Shown: positions 1 through 8,678 of the stretch, in pieces
Numbering within the stretch: the stretch's first letter is position 1
How the letters are laid out: each line of letters starts with the position of its first letter
Assembly (NCBI GenBank): GCA_902789175.1
Contig: CADANF010000013.1
Location: 32,278 to 96,277 of the forward strand
Direction: 5' to 3'
Length of the DNA: 64,000 nt
Source of the DNA: an uncultured Lachnospiraceae bacterium
GTDB taxonomy: Bacteria; Bacillota; Clostridia; Lachnospirales; Lachnospiraceae
The notes under the pieces: generated by a model
The model's input: the letters and a program-made list of their open reading frames with translations, nothing else
Told to the model about the DNA's origin: nothing
The model's database searches: none
Position numbers and translations under genes: made by a program

Positions 1-133
1 TTATGGTACGAAGACCTCCATATCTGATATAGTCTTCTTTGTAATATTTACTTATCCTTAAACCTCTGGATTCCTCATGCTTTTCAAATATCGCGATTCT
101 CGTCATGAGTTTTATTTTTTCTTCATTAAGCAT
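1..133 (-). CDS. Partial unrecognised protein (N-terminal 44 residues)
   Basis: An ATG at 133 opens a frame that stays open to the left edge, giving 44 residues rich in charged and aromatic amino acids (starts MLNEEKIKLM, then a KYYKEDY patch). A GGGGAT stretch lies 5 bases upstream of the ATG as a possible ribosome binding site. The start resembles small Lachnospiraceae membrane proteins of unknown function whose soluble N-terminus precedes membrane helices, but the helices would lie outside the window, so this is a weak inference. The rest of the gene is missing because of the window edge, not because it is broken. Confidence 0.55.
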   Translation of the reverse strand, partial: MLNEEKIKLMTRIAIFEKHEESRGLRISKYYKEDYIRYGGLRTI

Positions 134-242
134 ACACTATCCCCATTTAAGATAAACTTAGTCCCTTATATCTTATGTTATCTTACCCTAAAAATCAAGT
201 TTTTGATTATTCCCAGCATCTGTTAAAGGTCGATAAAACAAA

Positions 243-273
243 GAAGATACCACAGTTTTACTATGGTATCTTC
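243..273 (-). terminator. Intrinsic terminator of thrS
   Basis: Ten-base inverted repeat (GAAGATACCA / TGGTATCTTC) directly downstream of the thrS stop, followed on the minus strand by a T-rich run. It fits a rho-independent terminator for thrS. Confidence 0.8.
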
Positions 274-291
274 CAGTTTCTTAAAGTTTTA

Positions 292-2106
292 TTAAAATTC
301 AAGTGAATCGATAAGCTCAAGTCTATGATCTTCGTTCATTGTCCTGCACATCTCAACGAATGTTTCAAGCTTAACACCATTAAGCTGCTTATTTCCTCTG
401 ATATTGATAGATACAGTTTCTTCTTCAGCTTCCTTATCACCAAGAACAAGGATATATGGCTCCTTAAACTGCTTGAAGCCTTTGATCTTTGTCTTCATGT
501 TCTCATCTGAGTAGTCAGCCTCAACACGAACTCCTGCTTTTCTAAGCATCTTTTCAACTTTCTTAGCATACTCATTATGTTCTTCTCTGATAGGAACGAT
601 ACCTACCTGATATGGTGAAAGCCAGAATGGGAATGAACCCTTGAAGTTCTCGATAAGGATACCGATGAATCTTTCAAATGAACCAAAGATTGCTCTGTGG
701 ATCATAACAGGTCTCTTCTGTGTTCCATCAGCAGCCACATACTTAAGATCAAAATTAAGTGGAAGCTGGAAATCAAGCTGGATAGTACCCATCTGCCACT
801 CACGACCGATGCAGTCTCTCATCTTAAGGTCGATCTTAGGACCATAGAATGCTCCATCGCCTTCATTTAATTCATAGTTACCTTCGCCATACTTCTTATC
901 AAGGATTCTCTTAAGAGAAGCTTCAGCCTGATCCCAAAGAGATTTTTCACCCATGTAGTCATCAGGTCTTGTTGAAAGTTCAGCTGTATATTCAAGGCCA
1001 AATGTTCCATATATTTTCTTTGCGATATCCATGATATCACTGATCTCGTCCTCGATCTGATCTTCTGTAAGAAGAGTATGGTCATCATCCTGATGGAACA
1101 TCTGAACTCTGAAAAGTCCATTAAGTTCCCCTGACTTCTCTTTTCTGTGGATAACCTGAGTCTCTGAGAAACGAAGTGGAAGTTCCTTATAGCTGTGAAG
1201 AGCGTTCTTATAAACTGTGATCGCATTAGGGCAGTTCATAGGCTTTACAGCATATTCAATATCTGTATTGATATTTTCTTCATCTGTCTCTTCATTTACT
1301 TCCGCATTTGTGATAAGGAACATGTTCTGCTTATAGTGTCCCCAGTGACCTGATGTCTCCCAAAGTTTCTTAGAATTAATAACAGGTGAAAGGATTTCCT
1401 GATATCCATATTCCTCATGGATTTCTCTCCAGAAGTTCTGAAGTGCATTGTAAAGCTTGAAACCGCGTGGAAGCCAGTAAGGCATACCTGGAGCTGACTC
1501 ATCGAACATGAAGAGTTCCTGTTCCTTACCGATCTTCTTATGATCTCTTTCCATAGCTTCCTTAACTAAAGCAAGATGCTGCTTTAATTCATCCTTGCTT
1601 GGGAAGATGTACATATAAATTCTCTGAAGCTGGTCGTTCTTCTCATTTCCTCTCCAGTATGAACCAGAAACAGACTTGATCTTATAAGCTGCATTCATAA
1701 GTTCCTGAGAATTTGCAACGTGAGGTCCACGGCAAAGATCAACATAGTCATCACCTGTATAGTAGATTGAGATTGTCTCTCCATCCTCTAAATCATTGAT
1801 AAGTTCAACCTTATACTTCTGATCCTTGAATATTTCAAGTGCTTCTTCCTTAGAAACTTCTTTTCTTGTCCAGTCTTCTCTTCTCTTAAGGATTTCTCTC
1901 ATCTTATCTTCGATAGTCTTGAAATCATCACTTGTAAGAGTTCTTGGAAGCATAAAATCATAATATGCCCCATCATCGATCTGTGGTCCGATTGCTATCT
2001 GAACGTTCTCTTTTCCAAAAATCTCCATTACAGCCTTAGCCATAACATGAGCCATTGAATGACGATAAACGCTAAGATAAAATTCCTTTTCTTCTTCTTT
2101 AGCCAT
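292..2106 (-). CDS. thrS: Threonine--tRNA ligase lacking the TGS domain
   Basis: Charges tRNA-Thr with threonine in the cytoplasm; class II synthetase of 604 residues. The editing domain is present at the N-terminus with HSMAH at 16-20 and CRGPH at 125-129 (the usual HxxxH/CxxxH metal-like pairs). The catalytic core follows with the MNCPNA, HQDDDH and MIHRAIFGSFER motifs that carry the zinc ligands and motif 3 arginine, then the anticodon-binding domain. The usual N-terminal TGS domain of about 60 residues is absent: the ATG has a strong AGGAGGAG site 6-7 bases upstream, so the short N-terminus is real. Expression is probably controlled by the T-box just upstream. Confidence 0.97.
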   Translation of the reverse strand: MAKEEEKEFYLSVYRHSMAHVMAKAVMEIFGKENVQIAIGPQIDDGAYYDFMLPRTLTSDDFKTIEDKMREILKRREDWTRKEVSKEEALEIFKDQKYKVELINDLEDGETISIYYTGDDYVDLCRGPHVANSQELMNAAYKIKSVSGSYWRGNEKNDQLQRIYMYIFPSKDELKQHLALVKEAMERDHKKIGKEQELFMFDESAPGMPYWLPRGFKLYNALQNFWREIHEEYGYQEILSPVINSKKLWETSGHWGHYKQNMFLITNAEVNEETDEENINTDIEYAVKPMNCPNAITVYKNALHSYKELPLRFSETQVIHRKEKSGELNGLFRVQMFHQDDDHTLLTEDQIEDEISDIMDIAKKIYGTFGLEYTAELSTRPDDYMGEKSLWDQAEASLKRILDKKYGEGNYELNEGDGAFYGPKIDLKMRDCIGREWQMGTIQLDFQLPLNFDLKYVAADGTQKRPVMIHRAIFGSFERFIGILIENFKGSFPFWLSPYQVGIVPIREEHNEYAKKVEKMLRKAGVRVEADYSDENMKTKIKGFKQFKEPYILVLGDKEAEEETVSINIRGNKQLNGVKLETFVEMCRTMNEDHRLELIDSLEF

Positions 2107-2190
2107 TTATTTGCTCCTCCTATATATTAATTACATCTTTGTCTCGAGACTTATCAGGTATCCTCCCACATATATGCTAAAAAAGAAAAT

Positions 2191-2415
2191 CCCTGGTGTC
2201 TCTTCAGACACCAGGGACGTTATATACGCGGTTCCACCCTGATTGATACATAAAAACGTATCCTCTCATTTTGATCGTAACGTGATCTTAAACGTACCTG
2301 TTTTTGGCAGGTCTCTCCGAGGTAGTTTTCGTGAAAGGTTATCATGAAGTGCTCTCAGCCCAGTGACACTTCTTCTCTTTAATGAATCGCCCAACCTACT
2401 CTTCTCATCAACGAT
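2191..2415 (-). promoter_or_regulatory. T-box leader of thrS (tRNA-Thr sensing)
   Basis: The minus strand carries the exact T-box antiterminator core AGGGTGGAACCGCG at 2240-2227, followed by an 11-bp terminator hairpin (arms 2216-2206 and 2201-2191, GAAG loop) with a T-run. Upstream is a stem I-like region with GATGAGAAGAGTAGG and CGGAGAG elements. An ACC threonine codon at 2339-2337 in the internal-loop context is the likely specifier (inferred, not folded). The variable base in TGGA would pair with a U discriminator. Uncharged tRNA-Thr should favour antitermination and thrS expression. Confidence 0.93.
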
Positions 2416-2497
2416 TTAGAATTTAAAATTGTAAGAACAAGTATAAGCTTTGTCTTTAAAAAAGTAAATAGCAAATATAGATAATTTACGCCATACA

Positions 2498-4141
2498 TTA
2501 TTTTGCTTCTTCTACTGTCTCTTTTACCATCACCTTTTCCAAAACAAAAAGTGTCGCTATCATAAGAGCTATCGCTATCGGAAGGCAGATAAAAGCATTT
2601 CTTACAAATCCTGTTATAATATAAGCTACAAATGATACCCCTGCAACAGTAAGAGCATATGGCAGCTGAGTTGTAACATGATTTATATGATTACACTCTC
2701 CACCGGCTGAAGCCATTATTGTTGTATCTGAAATTGGTGAACAATGATCGCCACATACAGCTCCTGCAAGGCAGGCAGAAATTGATACTATCATCATTGT
2801 TCCTGTTGGGAAAACTCCTAAAACGATCGGGATAAGTATTCCAAATGTTCCCCAGGATGTTCCAGTTGAAAATGAAAGCCCCACCGCCACAATAAAGATT
2901 ATAGCAGGAAGAAGTGACTGCATTCCGGCTGCTGATCCTGATACAAGATCTGCAACAAAGACCTTTGCTCCAAGAAGATTTGTCATTCCTGAAAGAGTCC
3001 ATGCAAATGTAAGGATAAGGATTGGAGAAACCATAGCCTTAAATCCATCTACAAGACAGGCCATAAAATCTCCAAAGCTGATTATATCTCTATACATATA
3101 GTAAAAGAATGCAAATATAACAGCAATAAATCCACCCATGGCAAGACCGATAGATGCATCTGCATCTGCAAAAGCTGTTATAAAGTCAACTCCATCAAAG
3201 AAACCGCCTGTATAGACCATCGAAAAGATACAAACTACGATAAGCACTAAAACAGGAAGAAGAAGGTCTATAACCTTACCATTAGGATTAATAAATTCTT
3301 CTTCACTCTTTTTGGCCTTTTCTCCTGTTGTGAAAAGATCACCATTTATGGCATTTAATTCATGAAGTCTCATCTTTCCATAATCAAATTCTCTTACGAT
3401 CACATAAACCATCATTACAAGTGTAAGAAGTGCATAATAGTTATAAGGTATTGTCTCAATAAACGCTTTAAATCCATTTATTCCTGCTTCTTTGGGAACA
3501 GAAGAAGTTACTGCCGCAGCCCATGAAGAAATAGGCGCTACTATACAAATAGGTGCTGCTGTAGCATCAATGATATATGCCAGTTTTGCTCTTGATACCT
3601 TATGAGTATCCGTTACCGGTCTCATAACCGAACCAACTGTAAGACAGTTAAAATAATCATCAACAAAAATGATAATTCCAAGAAGCATTGTAGCAAGCTG
3701 AGCACCAGTTCTTGTCTTAATATGCTTCACTGCCCATCTTCCAAATGCTGCTGACCCTCCGGTCCTATTCATAAGTGCAACTAATATTCCAAGAAGAACA
3801 AGGAACACAAGGATCCCAACATTTCCTGCAATCTTTGTAAGCATTCCGCCGCCATTTTCACTATCATTAAAAAGAACAGTATTAAGGGCAAGCTCCATAT
3901 TTCCGTTAGAATAAAGGATTGCACCTGCTGCAATACCTACAAAAAGAGAAGAATAAACTTCTTTTGTAATAAGGGCTAAAGCTATTGCCACAACAGGTGG
4001 TATAAGAGATATAAATGTAGCATAGAATCTACTCTGATAAGTCTCTGGCAGATTAACCACATCTATCGGATTTTTTAGCGTATAAATGATCAGTGCTATA
4101 AGTATTAAAAGCACTGTGCTTATAACGATCTTTTTATTCAT
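2498..4141 (-). CDS. NhaC-family Na+/H+ antiporter
   Basis: Polytopic inner-membrane protein of 547 residues with many hydrophobic segments and the IFVDDYFNCLT and DHCSPISDTT stretches typical of the NhaC/COG1757 family, which exchange Na+ (or organic anions) for protons. The start is placed at the ATG at 4141: a GTG four codons upstream is open, but the Shine-Dalgarno GGAGG lies between the two, so the GTG cannot be the start. It stands alone, with thrS downstream and the dehydrogenase gene upstream. Whether it moves Na+/H+ or an acid such as malate/lactate cannot be told from sequence. Confidence 0.88.
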   Translation of the reverse strand: MNKKIVISTVLLILIALIIYTLKNPIDVVNLPETYQSRFYATFISLIPPVVAIALALITKEVYSSLFVGIAAGAILYSNGNMELALNTVLFNDSENGGGMLTKIAGNVGILVFLVLLGILVALMNRTGGSAAFGRWAVKHIKTRTGAQLATMLLGIIIFVDDYFNCLTVGSVMRPVTDTHKVSRAKLAYIIDATAAPICIVAPISSWAAAVTSSVPKEAGINGFKAFIETIPYNYYALLTLVMMVYVIVREFDYGKMRLHELNAINGDLFTTGEKAKKSEEEFINPNGKVIDLLLPVLVLIVVCIFSMVYTGGFFDGVDFITAFADADASIGLAMGGFIAVIFAFFYYMYRDIISFGDFMACLVDGFKAMVSPILILTFAWTLSGMTNLLGAKVFVADLVSGSAAGMQSLLPAIIFIVAVGLSFSTGTSWGTFGILIPIVLGVFPTGTMMIVSISACLAGAVCGDHCSPISDTTIMASAGGECNHINHVTTQLPYALTVAGVSFVAYIITGFVRNAFICLPIAIALMIATLFVLEKVMVKETVEEAK

Positions 4142-4200
4142 TTTTTCCTCCACATTTTTTCATACAATATTTTTAACTTTTAAAACCTATAACTCTGTAA

Positions 4201-4977
4201 TTATCTGTTCAATTTTTTCTTCTGCTGTCTTCCTGTCATATCCACCAGCAATTTTCTAGGAAGAAGTCTTCCGCCTATTACAGCAGCCTTCATATACAGT
4301 TTTGGAACTATGACACATTTTCCTTTAAACATTTCTGTAAGAGCGATAAGTGCACAGTCTCTTGCAGAAATACCAGGAAGTGCAAATTCCACATCTGCCA
4401 CTTCATTAAATTCTGTCTGCACAGGTCCAGGACAGAGACATGAAACCTTAAGTCCTGAATTAATATCTTTAAGCTCACTATTTACAGCCTGAGTAAGACT
4501 TGTAACATAAGCCTTTGATGCATAATAAGTTGCCATATATGGACCTCCCGGAAGGAGACCTGCTGATGAGCCAACATTCATTATATAAGCTTCTTTTTCA
4601 TTATACAGTTTACGGGTCATCTTCTTAAACAGATAATGCATAGCTCTGCAGTTAAGATCCAGCATATCCATTTCCACTGAAAGCTCAGTCTTTAAAAATG
4701 GACCACATTTTCCAAATCCTGCATTATTGATAAATATCTCCACAGAAAGATCTTTGATCCTGTCATACAATTCATCACATCCGGAGATCTTAGAAAGATC
4801 TGCTTTCATGGTCTCACACTTTACATTATAGTGTGCTTCTATTTTTTCAGCTATCTTATCAAGTCTGTCTTTTCTTCTTGCAACGATAAATAGGTTATAA
4901 CCCATAGCTGCAAGGATCTTTGTCATCTCAAGTCCAATACCACTGCTAGCACCTGTTACAACTGCATATCTGCTCAT
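4201..4977 (-). CDS. Short-chain dehydrogenase/reductase
   Basis: Classical SDR of 258 residues, cytoplasmic, NAD(P)H-dependent. Cofactor motif TGASSGIG at 8-15, NNAG at 84-87, catalytic YxxxK at 151-155 with a serine patch near 137. The ARR after the second beta strand suggests NADPH preference. A good AAAGGAAG ribosome site precedes the ATG. The subfamily resembles DltE/YqjQ-like reductases (COG0300); the substrate is not predictable, and the neighbours give no pathway clue. Confidence 0.9.
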   Translation of the reverse strand: MSRYAVVTGASSGIGLEMTKILAAMGYNLFIVARRKDRLDKIAEKIEAHYNVKCETMKADLSKISGCDELYDRIKDLSVEIFINNAGFGKCGPFLKTELSVEMDMLDLNCRAMHYLFKKMTRKLYNEKEAYIMNVGSSAGLLPGGPYMATYYASKAYVTSLTQAVNSELKDINSGLKVSCLCPGPVQTEFNEVADVEFALPGISARDCALIALTEMFKGKCVIVPKLYMKAAVIGGRLLPRKLLVDMTGRQQKKKLNR

Positions 4978-5077
4978 AGTTTCTTCCTTTCAGACGTTTA
5001 TTTCATTAAAAATGTAGGCACAGTCCTGCGCCTACATAATTATACAATATTCTCTGTGAAACAAAAATGAATTTTTA

Positions 5078-5887
5078 CTACTGTGCGTCGCTACCTGATG
5101 CGTCATCTGATGCACCTTCAGCATACTTAGCAGATAAAGCATCAATAGTTCCATCTTCCTTCATCTTCTTTATTGCAGCATTAACCATTTCAAGCGTCTT
5201 TGTATCACCTTTCTTTACAGCAATACCATATTCTTCAGAAGTGAATGTATCATCATCTTCAACGATCTTTAATGATGGATTATCCTTGATATACTGATTA
5301 GCTGTAGCAGAATCGATAACTACAACATCACACTTTCCATTGAGAAGTTCCTGAATTGCTTCTGTACCCTTCTTAAATGCTGACATTGTATCCTTGAAAC
5401 CAAGGTTTTCAACTTCGATCTGTCCTGTATAACCCTGAACAACTGCGATCTTTTTTCCCTTCATATCAGCAGCTTTTTTAATATCATTGTTATCACCATT
5501 AACGATCATAACCTGCTTTGCTACGTAATATGGCTCTGAGAAATCAACTGATTTCTTTCTTTCTTCTGTTATTGTCATACCTGCGATAGCACATGAGATC
5601 TGTCCATTTGAAAGAGCAACTGTAAGAGAATCAAATTCCATATTGTTTATCTCAATCTTCATGCCATTATCTTCAGCTACTTTTTTAACAATCTCTATAT
5701 CAATCCCGGCATATTTATCAACTACACCGTCAGCAACAGATACATACTCAAATGGAGGAAATTCTGCATTTGTTCCAACCACTAACTTGTTTGAATCCTG
5801 TTTCTTGCCGCATCCTGCAAGTGAAAGACTCGCAAGGCAAAGTGCACTGACAGTAACCATAAACTTCTTTAACTTCATCATTTTCAT
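5078..5887 (-). CDS. Polar amino-acid ABC transporter substrate-binding lipoprotein
   Basis: Extracytoplasmic solute receptor of the SBP family 3 (269 residues) that should deliver an amino acid to the permease encoded two genes upstream. Signal peptide at 1-25 ends in a lipobox LAGC with Cys26 as the lipidated residue. The family signature around GTNAEFPPFEY and the GMTITEERKKSVDFSEPY segment are present. Two further in-frame ATGs follow closely; with GGAGG only 3 bases from the first, translation may begin at the third codon (5881), with no effect on the mature protein. Last gene of a permease-ATPase-receptor operon. Acidic/aspartate-rich tail (DDASGSDAQ). Ligand could be arginine, glutamine or cystine. 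Confidence 0.93.
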   Translation of the reverse strand: MKMMKLKKFMVTVSALCLASLSLAGCGKKQDSNKLVVGTNAEFPPFEYVSVADGVVDKYAGIDIEIVKKVAEDNGMKIEINNMEFDSLTVALSNGQISCAIAGMTITEERKKSVDFSEPYYVAKQVMIVNGDNNDIKKAADMKGKKIAVVQGYTGQIEVENLGFKDTMSAFKKGTEAIQELLNGKCDVVVIDSATANQYIKDNPSLKIVEDDDTFTSEEYGIAVKKGDTKTLEMVNAAIKKMKEDGTIDALSAKYAEGASDDASGSDAQ

Positions 5888-5907
5888 ATTCCTCCCTGGA
5901 TAATATA

Positions 5908-6783
5908 TTAAAGAACCTTACTAAAGAATCTCTGGGTTCTTTCATTCTTTGGATTAGCAAATACTTCCTTTGGATCTCCGCTTTCAGCAACAACACCTTC
6001 ATCAATAAATAAAAGTCTTGTTCCTACTTCTCTGGCAAATCCCATCTCATGGGTAACAACCACCATTGTCATTCCCTGATCTGCAAGATCCTTCATAACA
6101 TCCAGTACTTCCCCTACCATTTCCGGATCAAGGGCTGATGTTGGTTCATCAAAAAGCATGATCTCAGGATCCATGCAAAGAGCTCTTGCAATAGCAACTC
6201 TCTGTTTCTGTCCGCCTGAAAGCTGTGAAGGATAATCATTTGCTCTATCTTTAAGTCCTACCTTATCAAGTAATTCAAGCCCCTTTACCTTTGCTTCCTC
6301 TACTGACATCTTATGAAGCTTTACAGGAGCAAGGATTACATTTTCAATTATGGTCTTATGAGGAAAGAGATTGAACTGCTGGAATACCATTCCCATCTTT
6401 TGTCTGACAAGATTCACATCATCTTCTGCATCCCATTCCGCTTTCTTTTGCTTTTGTTCTTCTTTTGAAAGAGATTTTAATATTTCTTTACGCTCTTTAA
6501 GACAGGCTTTCTTTAAGTCTTTTTCTTTTTTCTTTTCTTCTTTTGTTAAAACTGCATCTTCCGGCCTCATCCATTTATTAATGCATTTGCCATCTATATA
6601 GATCTCGCCCTTATCAGGAATTTCCAAAAGATTAAGACATCTAAGGAATGTACTTTTGCCAGATCCTGAAGGCCCTATAACAACTACAACCTCTCCCTTA
6701 GATACATGTTCATTTATACCTTTTAATACTTCTTTACCTCCAAAATTCTTATGGAGGTTCTTTACTTCTATCATTGCTGACAT
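5908..6783 (-). CDS. Amino-acid ABC transporter ATP-binding protein with Lys-rich insertion
   Basis: ATPase of the polar amino-acid importer (GlnQ/ArtM type), 291 residues against about 245 in the family. Walker A GPSGSGKS 37-44, Q-loop near 135, signature LSGGQKQR, Walker B IMLFDEP and the H-loop are intact. The excess length is one insertion at about 74-120, between the IDGK strand and the [12 protein letters not shown]-loop, composed mostly of Lys and Glu and predicted helical. Starts 6 bases after the permease stop, so translation is probably coupled. ATP hydrolysis should power uptake with the neighbouring permease and receptor. Confidence 0.94.
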   Translation of the reverse strand: MSAMIEVKNLHKNFGGKEVLKGINEHVSKGEVVVVIGPSGSGKSTFLRCLNLLEIPDKGEIYIDGKCINKWMRPEDAVLTKEEKKKEKDLKKACLKERKEILKSLSKEEQKQKKAEWDAEDDVNLVRQKMGMVFQQFNLFPHKTIIENVILAPVKLHKMSVEEAKVKGLELLDKVGLKDRANDYPSQLSGGQKQRVAIARALCMDPEIMLFDEPTSALDPEMVGEVLDVMKDLADQGMTMVVVTHEMGFAREVGTRLLFIDEGVVAESGDPKEVFANPKNERTQRFFSKVL

Positions 6784-6789
6784 TTTGCT

Positions 6790-7500
6790 CTACCTCTGTT
6801 CTGATTTTCTAAGACGTGCCTCAAGCACTCCAAGTAATACAATAAGAATCTTGATTATAATAAAGTAAATAACTGCTGTTCCAAGTAATGGCATATATGC
6901 AAGATATGTTGCCGACTTGATAAAGTCACCAGCCTTCTGGATATCTACAAGACCTACATAACCCACAATGGCAGTTTCTTTGATAAGTGTTATAAACTCA
7001 TTACAAAGTGCAGGGAAGATATTCTTTACTGCCTGTGGAATGATGATATTTGTCATTGTCTGTTTCTGTGAAAGTCCAAGAGAACGTCCGGCCTCAGTCT
7101 GTCCTTTATCTATGGAAAGAATTCCCGCTCTGATTATCTCAGATACATAAGCACCAGAATTAATACCAAAGGCAATCGATGCTATCAGCCACTTAGGCCA
7201 GTCGATCTTTGCAAATATTACAAAGTAAATTATCATAAGCTGAGTTACTGATGGTGTACCTCTTATGATATCTGTATATACCTTACCTAAGATTCTTAAA
7301 CCCTTTTTCCTTGAAAGATTACAAAGGGCGATCAAAAGACCTATTATAAGTCCGATGATCACTGATACTAATGAAATAAGGATAGTGATCTTGATACCTT
7401 CTAAAAGCATAAGATATCTCTTATCCTCTATAAAACTTCTGGTGAAATCAACACATATGCCACTCCACCATGTTTTAAACCACGCTATGATTGCGCCCAT
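6790..7500 (-). CDS. Amino-acid ABC transporter permease
   Basis: Inner-membrane permease of the His/Glu/Gln/Arg family (236 residues), about five hydrophobic segments, with the EAA-type loop (EAGRSLGLSQKQT region, then IIIPQAVKNIFPALCNEF) that contacts the ATPase. First gene of the three-gene importer operon; AAGGAGATAG lies about 10 bases before the ATG. A promoter is expected in the AT-rich region from 7501 to 7720, which holds the ATGCAT boxes. Confidence 0.93.
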   Translation of the reverse strand: MGAIIAWFKTWWSGICVDFTRSFIEDKRYLMLLEGIKITILISLVSVIIGLIIGLLIALCNLSRKKGLRILGKVYTDIIRGTPSVTQLMIIYFVIFAKIDWPKWLIASIAFGINSGAYVSEIIRAGILSIDKGQTEAGRSLGLSQKQTMTNIIIPQAVKNIFPALCNEFITLIKETAIVGYVGLVDIQKAGDFIKSATYLAYMPLLGTAVIYFIIIKILIVLLGVLEARLRKSEQR

Positions 7501-7572
7501 AATATGATCTATCTCCTTGAAACTAAATTAATGTAGTTTTATTACCACGTTTTCAGATTCTACCACATAAAA

Positions 7573-7659
7573 ATGCATTAATAAAGCATATTATGCATAA
7601 AAGTCGAAAAAGTTACATTTTTATAAACATTTTATGCATATATGCATTTATTAATGCAT
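7573..7659. promoter_or_regulatory. Cluster of five ATGCAT boxes upstream of amino-acid ABC operon
   Basis: Five exact copies of the palindrome ATGCAT start at 7573, 7593, 7634, 7642 and 7654, several joined into larger inverted repeats such as ATGCAT-TTATTA-ATGCAT (7642-7659). They lie 70-160 bases before the permease start. The arrangement looks like a multi-site operator, possibly for an ArgR/AhrC-like repressor whose half-sites are similarly AT-rich, but the half-site TGCAT differs from the usual TGAAT and the regulator is unknown. Confidence 0.5.
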
Positions 7660-7750
7660 AATCCTCTAATAATCTATATTCATATAAGATCAAAAAAAAT
7701 ATATTTTTTACCATCTAGTATAACGTTCGCAAAATAACTGGACTAATGCG

Positions 7751-7851
7751 CCGAATGCTTGCTCGAGAGTGCGTCTCAAAAAACGTAGGCGTAGCGGGCT
7801 ACGCTGAGGATTTTTGAGGCGTGCTATCGATGTAAGCAGGCAAGCATTCGG
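7751..7851. repeat. 101-bp imperfect palindrome overlapping the truA 3' end
   Basis: Outer arms CCGAATGCTTGC (7751-7762) and GCAAGCATTCGG (7840-7851) are perfect complements. Inside, GCGTCTCAAAAA (7771-7782) pairs with TTTTTGAGGCGT (7811-7822) with two wobbles, and GCGTAG/CTACGC (7789-7804) closes on a CGGG loop. Its right arm encodes the last codons of truA (VRMLACLHR) and supplies the stop codon. It could act as a terminator or mRNA-stabilising hairpin, or be a mobile palindromic repeat that inserted at the gene end. Confidence 0.75.
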
Positions 7852-8678
7852 ACAGAATAAAGCATAAGTCCCTGAGGCATAGCAGTATGACCTGCTTTTT
7901 TTCTATCTTTAGCCATAAGAATGCTTTTTATCTCTTCCTCTCTTATCTTACCAAGGCCTATATCAAGAAGGGTTCCTGTCATTATCCTTACCATATTCTG
8001 TAAAAAACCATCTCCATGATATATAAATCTTATATATCCATCCTTTTCTTCTATATCAATGGAATATATAGTCCTTATAGTAGATTTCTTCATATGTGAA
8101 TTGCCGCAGAAAGATTTAAAATCATGTTCTCCAACGAGACAGGCAGCTGCCCTTCTCATTTTATCAATATCAGGCACATCATATAATATATTTACATATT
8201 TTCTATCAAAAACAGGTTTTGAATCTCCTGCATAACATGTATATATATAAGTTTTTCCTTTTGCATTAAACCTGCTGTGAAATTTATCGTCCATTAAAAA
8301 CATCTCATTTACAGCAATATCATCAGGAAGATATCTATTCATATAATCCTTGATCTCTATAAGATCCATATCTGTATCGATTATAAAATTAGCCGCCATA
8401 GCTCTTGCCGATACTCCCGCATCCGTTCGCCCAGCACCGATAACTGTAGGTATTTTAAATTCCACTTCTTTGATCCTCTGATCATCAAAGCTTCCGGTTA
8501 TATCATTTAACACATCTTTAGAGACTGTCATATTATCTTTATATCTTTCACTGATAAGCATACGATATAAGACATTTTCTAATTTTCCCTGAATTGTAAG
8601 AGCCTTATTCTTTTGATGTTCCCAGCCAAAAAATCTTGTTCCGTCATAGGAAATTATTATCTTAATATTTTTCTTCAT
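7824..8678 (-). CDS. truA: tRNA pseudouridine(38-40) synthase TruA
   Basis: Converts uridines 38-40 of the anticodon arm to pseudouridine. 284 residues; catalytic Asp86 in GRTDAGV, followed by the family core (HSRFNAKGKTY, YHGDGFLQNMVR). It is longer than the usual 245-260 because of an insertion at about 45-75, before the catalytic loop. The C-terminus after GLMLYSV is encoded by the arm of a palindromic element, so the last eight or so residues look acquired. The start overlaps the vanZ-like gene by 17 bases, indicating coupled translation. Confidence 0.95.
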   Translation of the reverse strand: MKKNIKIIISYDGTRFFGWEHQKNKALTIQGKLENVLYRMLISERYKDNMTVSKDVLNDITGSFDDQRIKEVEFKIPTVIGAGRTDAGVSARAMAANFIIDTDMDLIEIKDYMNRYLPDDIAVNEMFLMDDKFHSRFNAKGKTYIYTCYAGDSKPVFDRKYVNILYDVPDIDKMRRAAACLVGEHDFKSFCGNSHMKKSTIRTIYSIDIEEKDGYIRFIYHGDGFLQNMVRIMTGTLLDIGLGKIREEEIKSILMAKDRKKAGHTAMPQGLMLYSVRMLACLHR

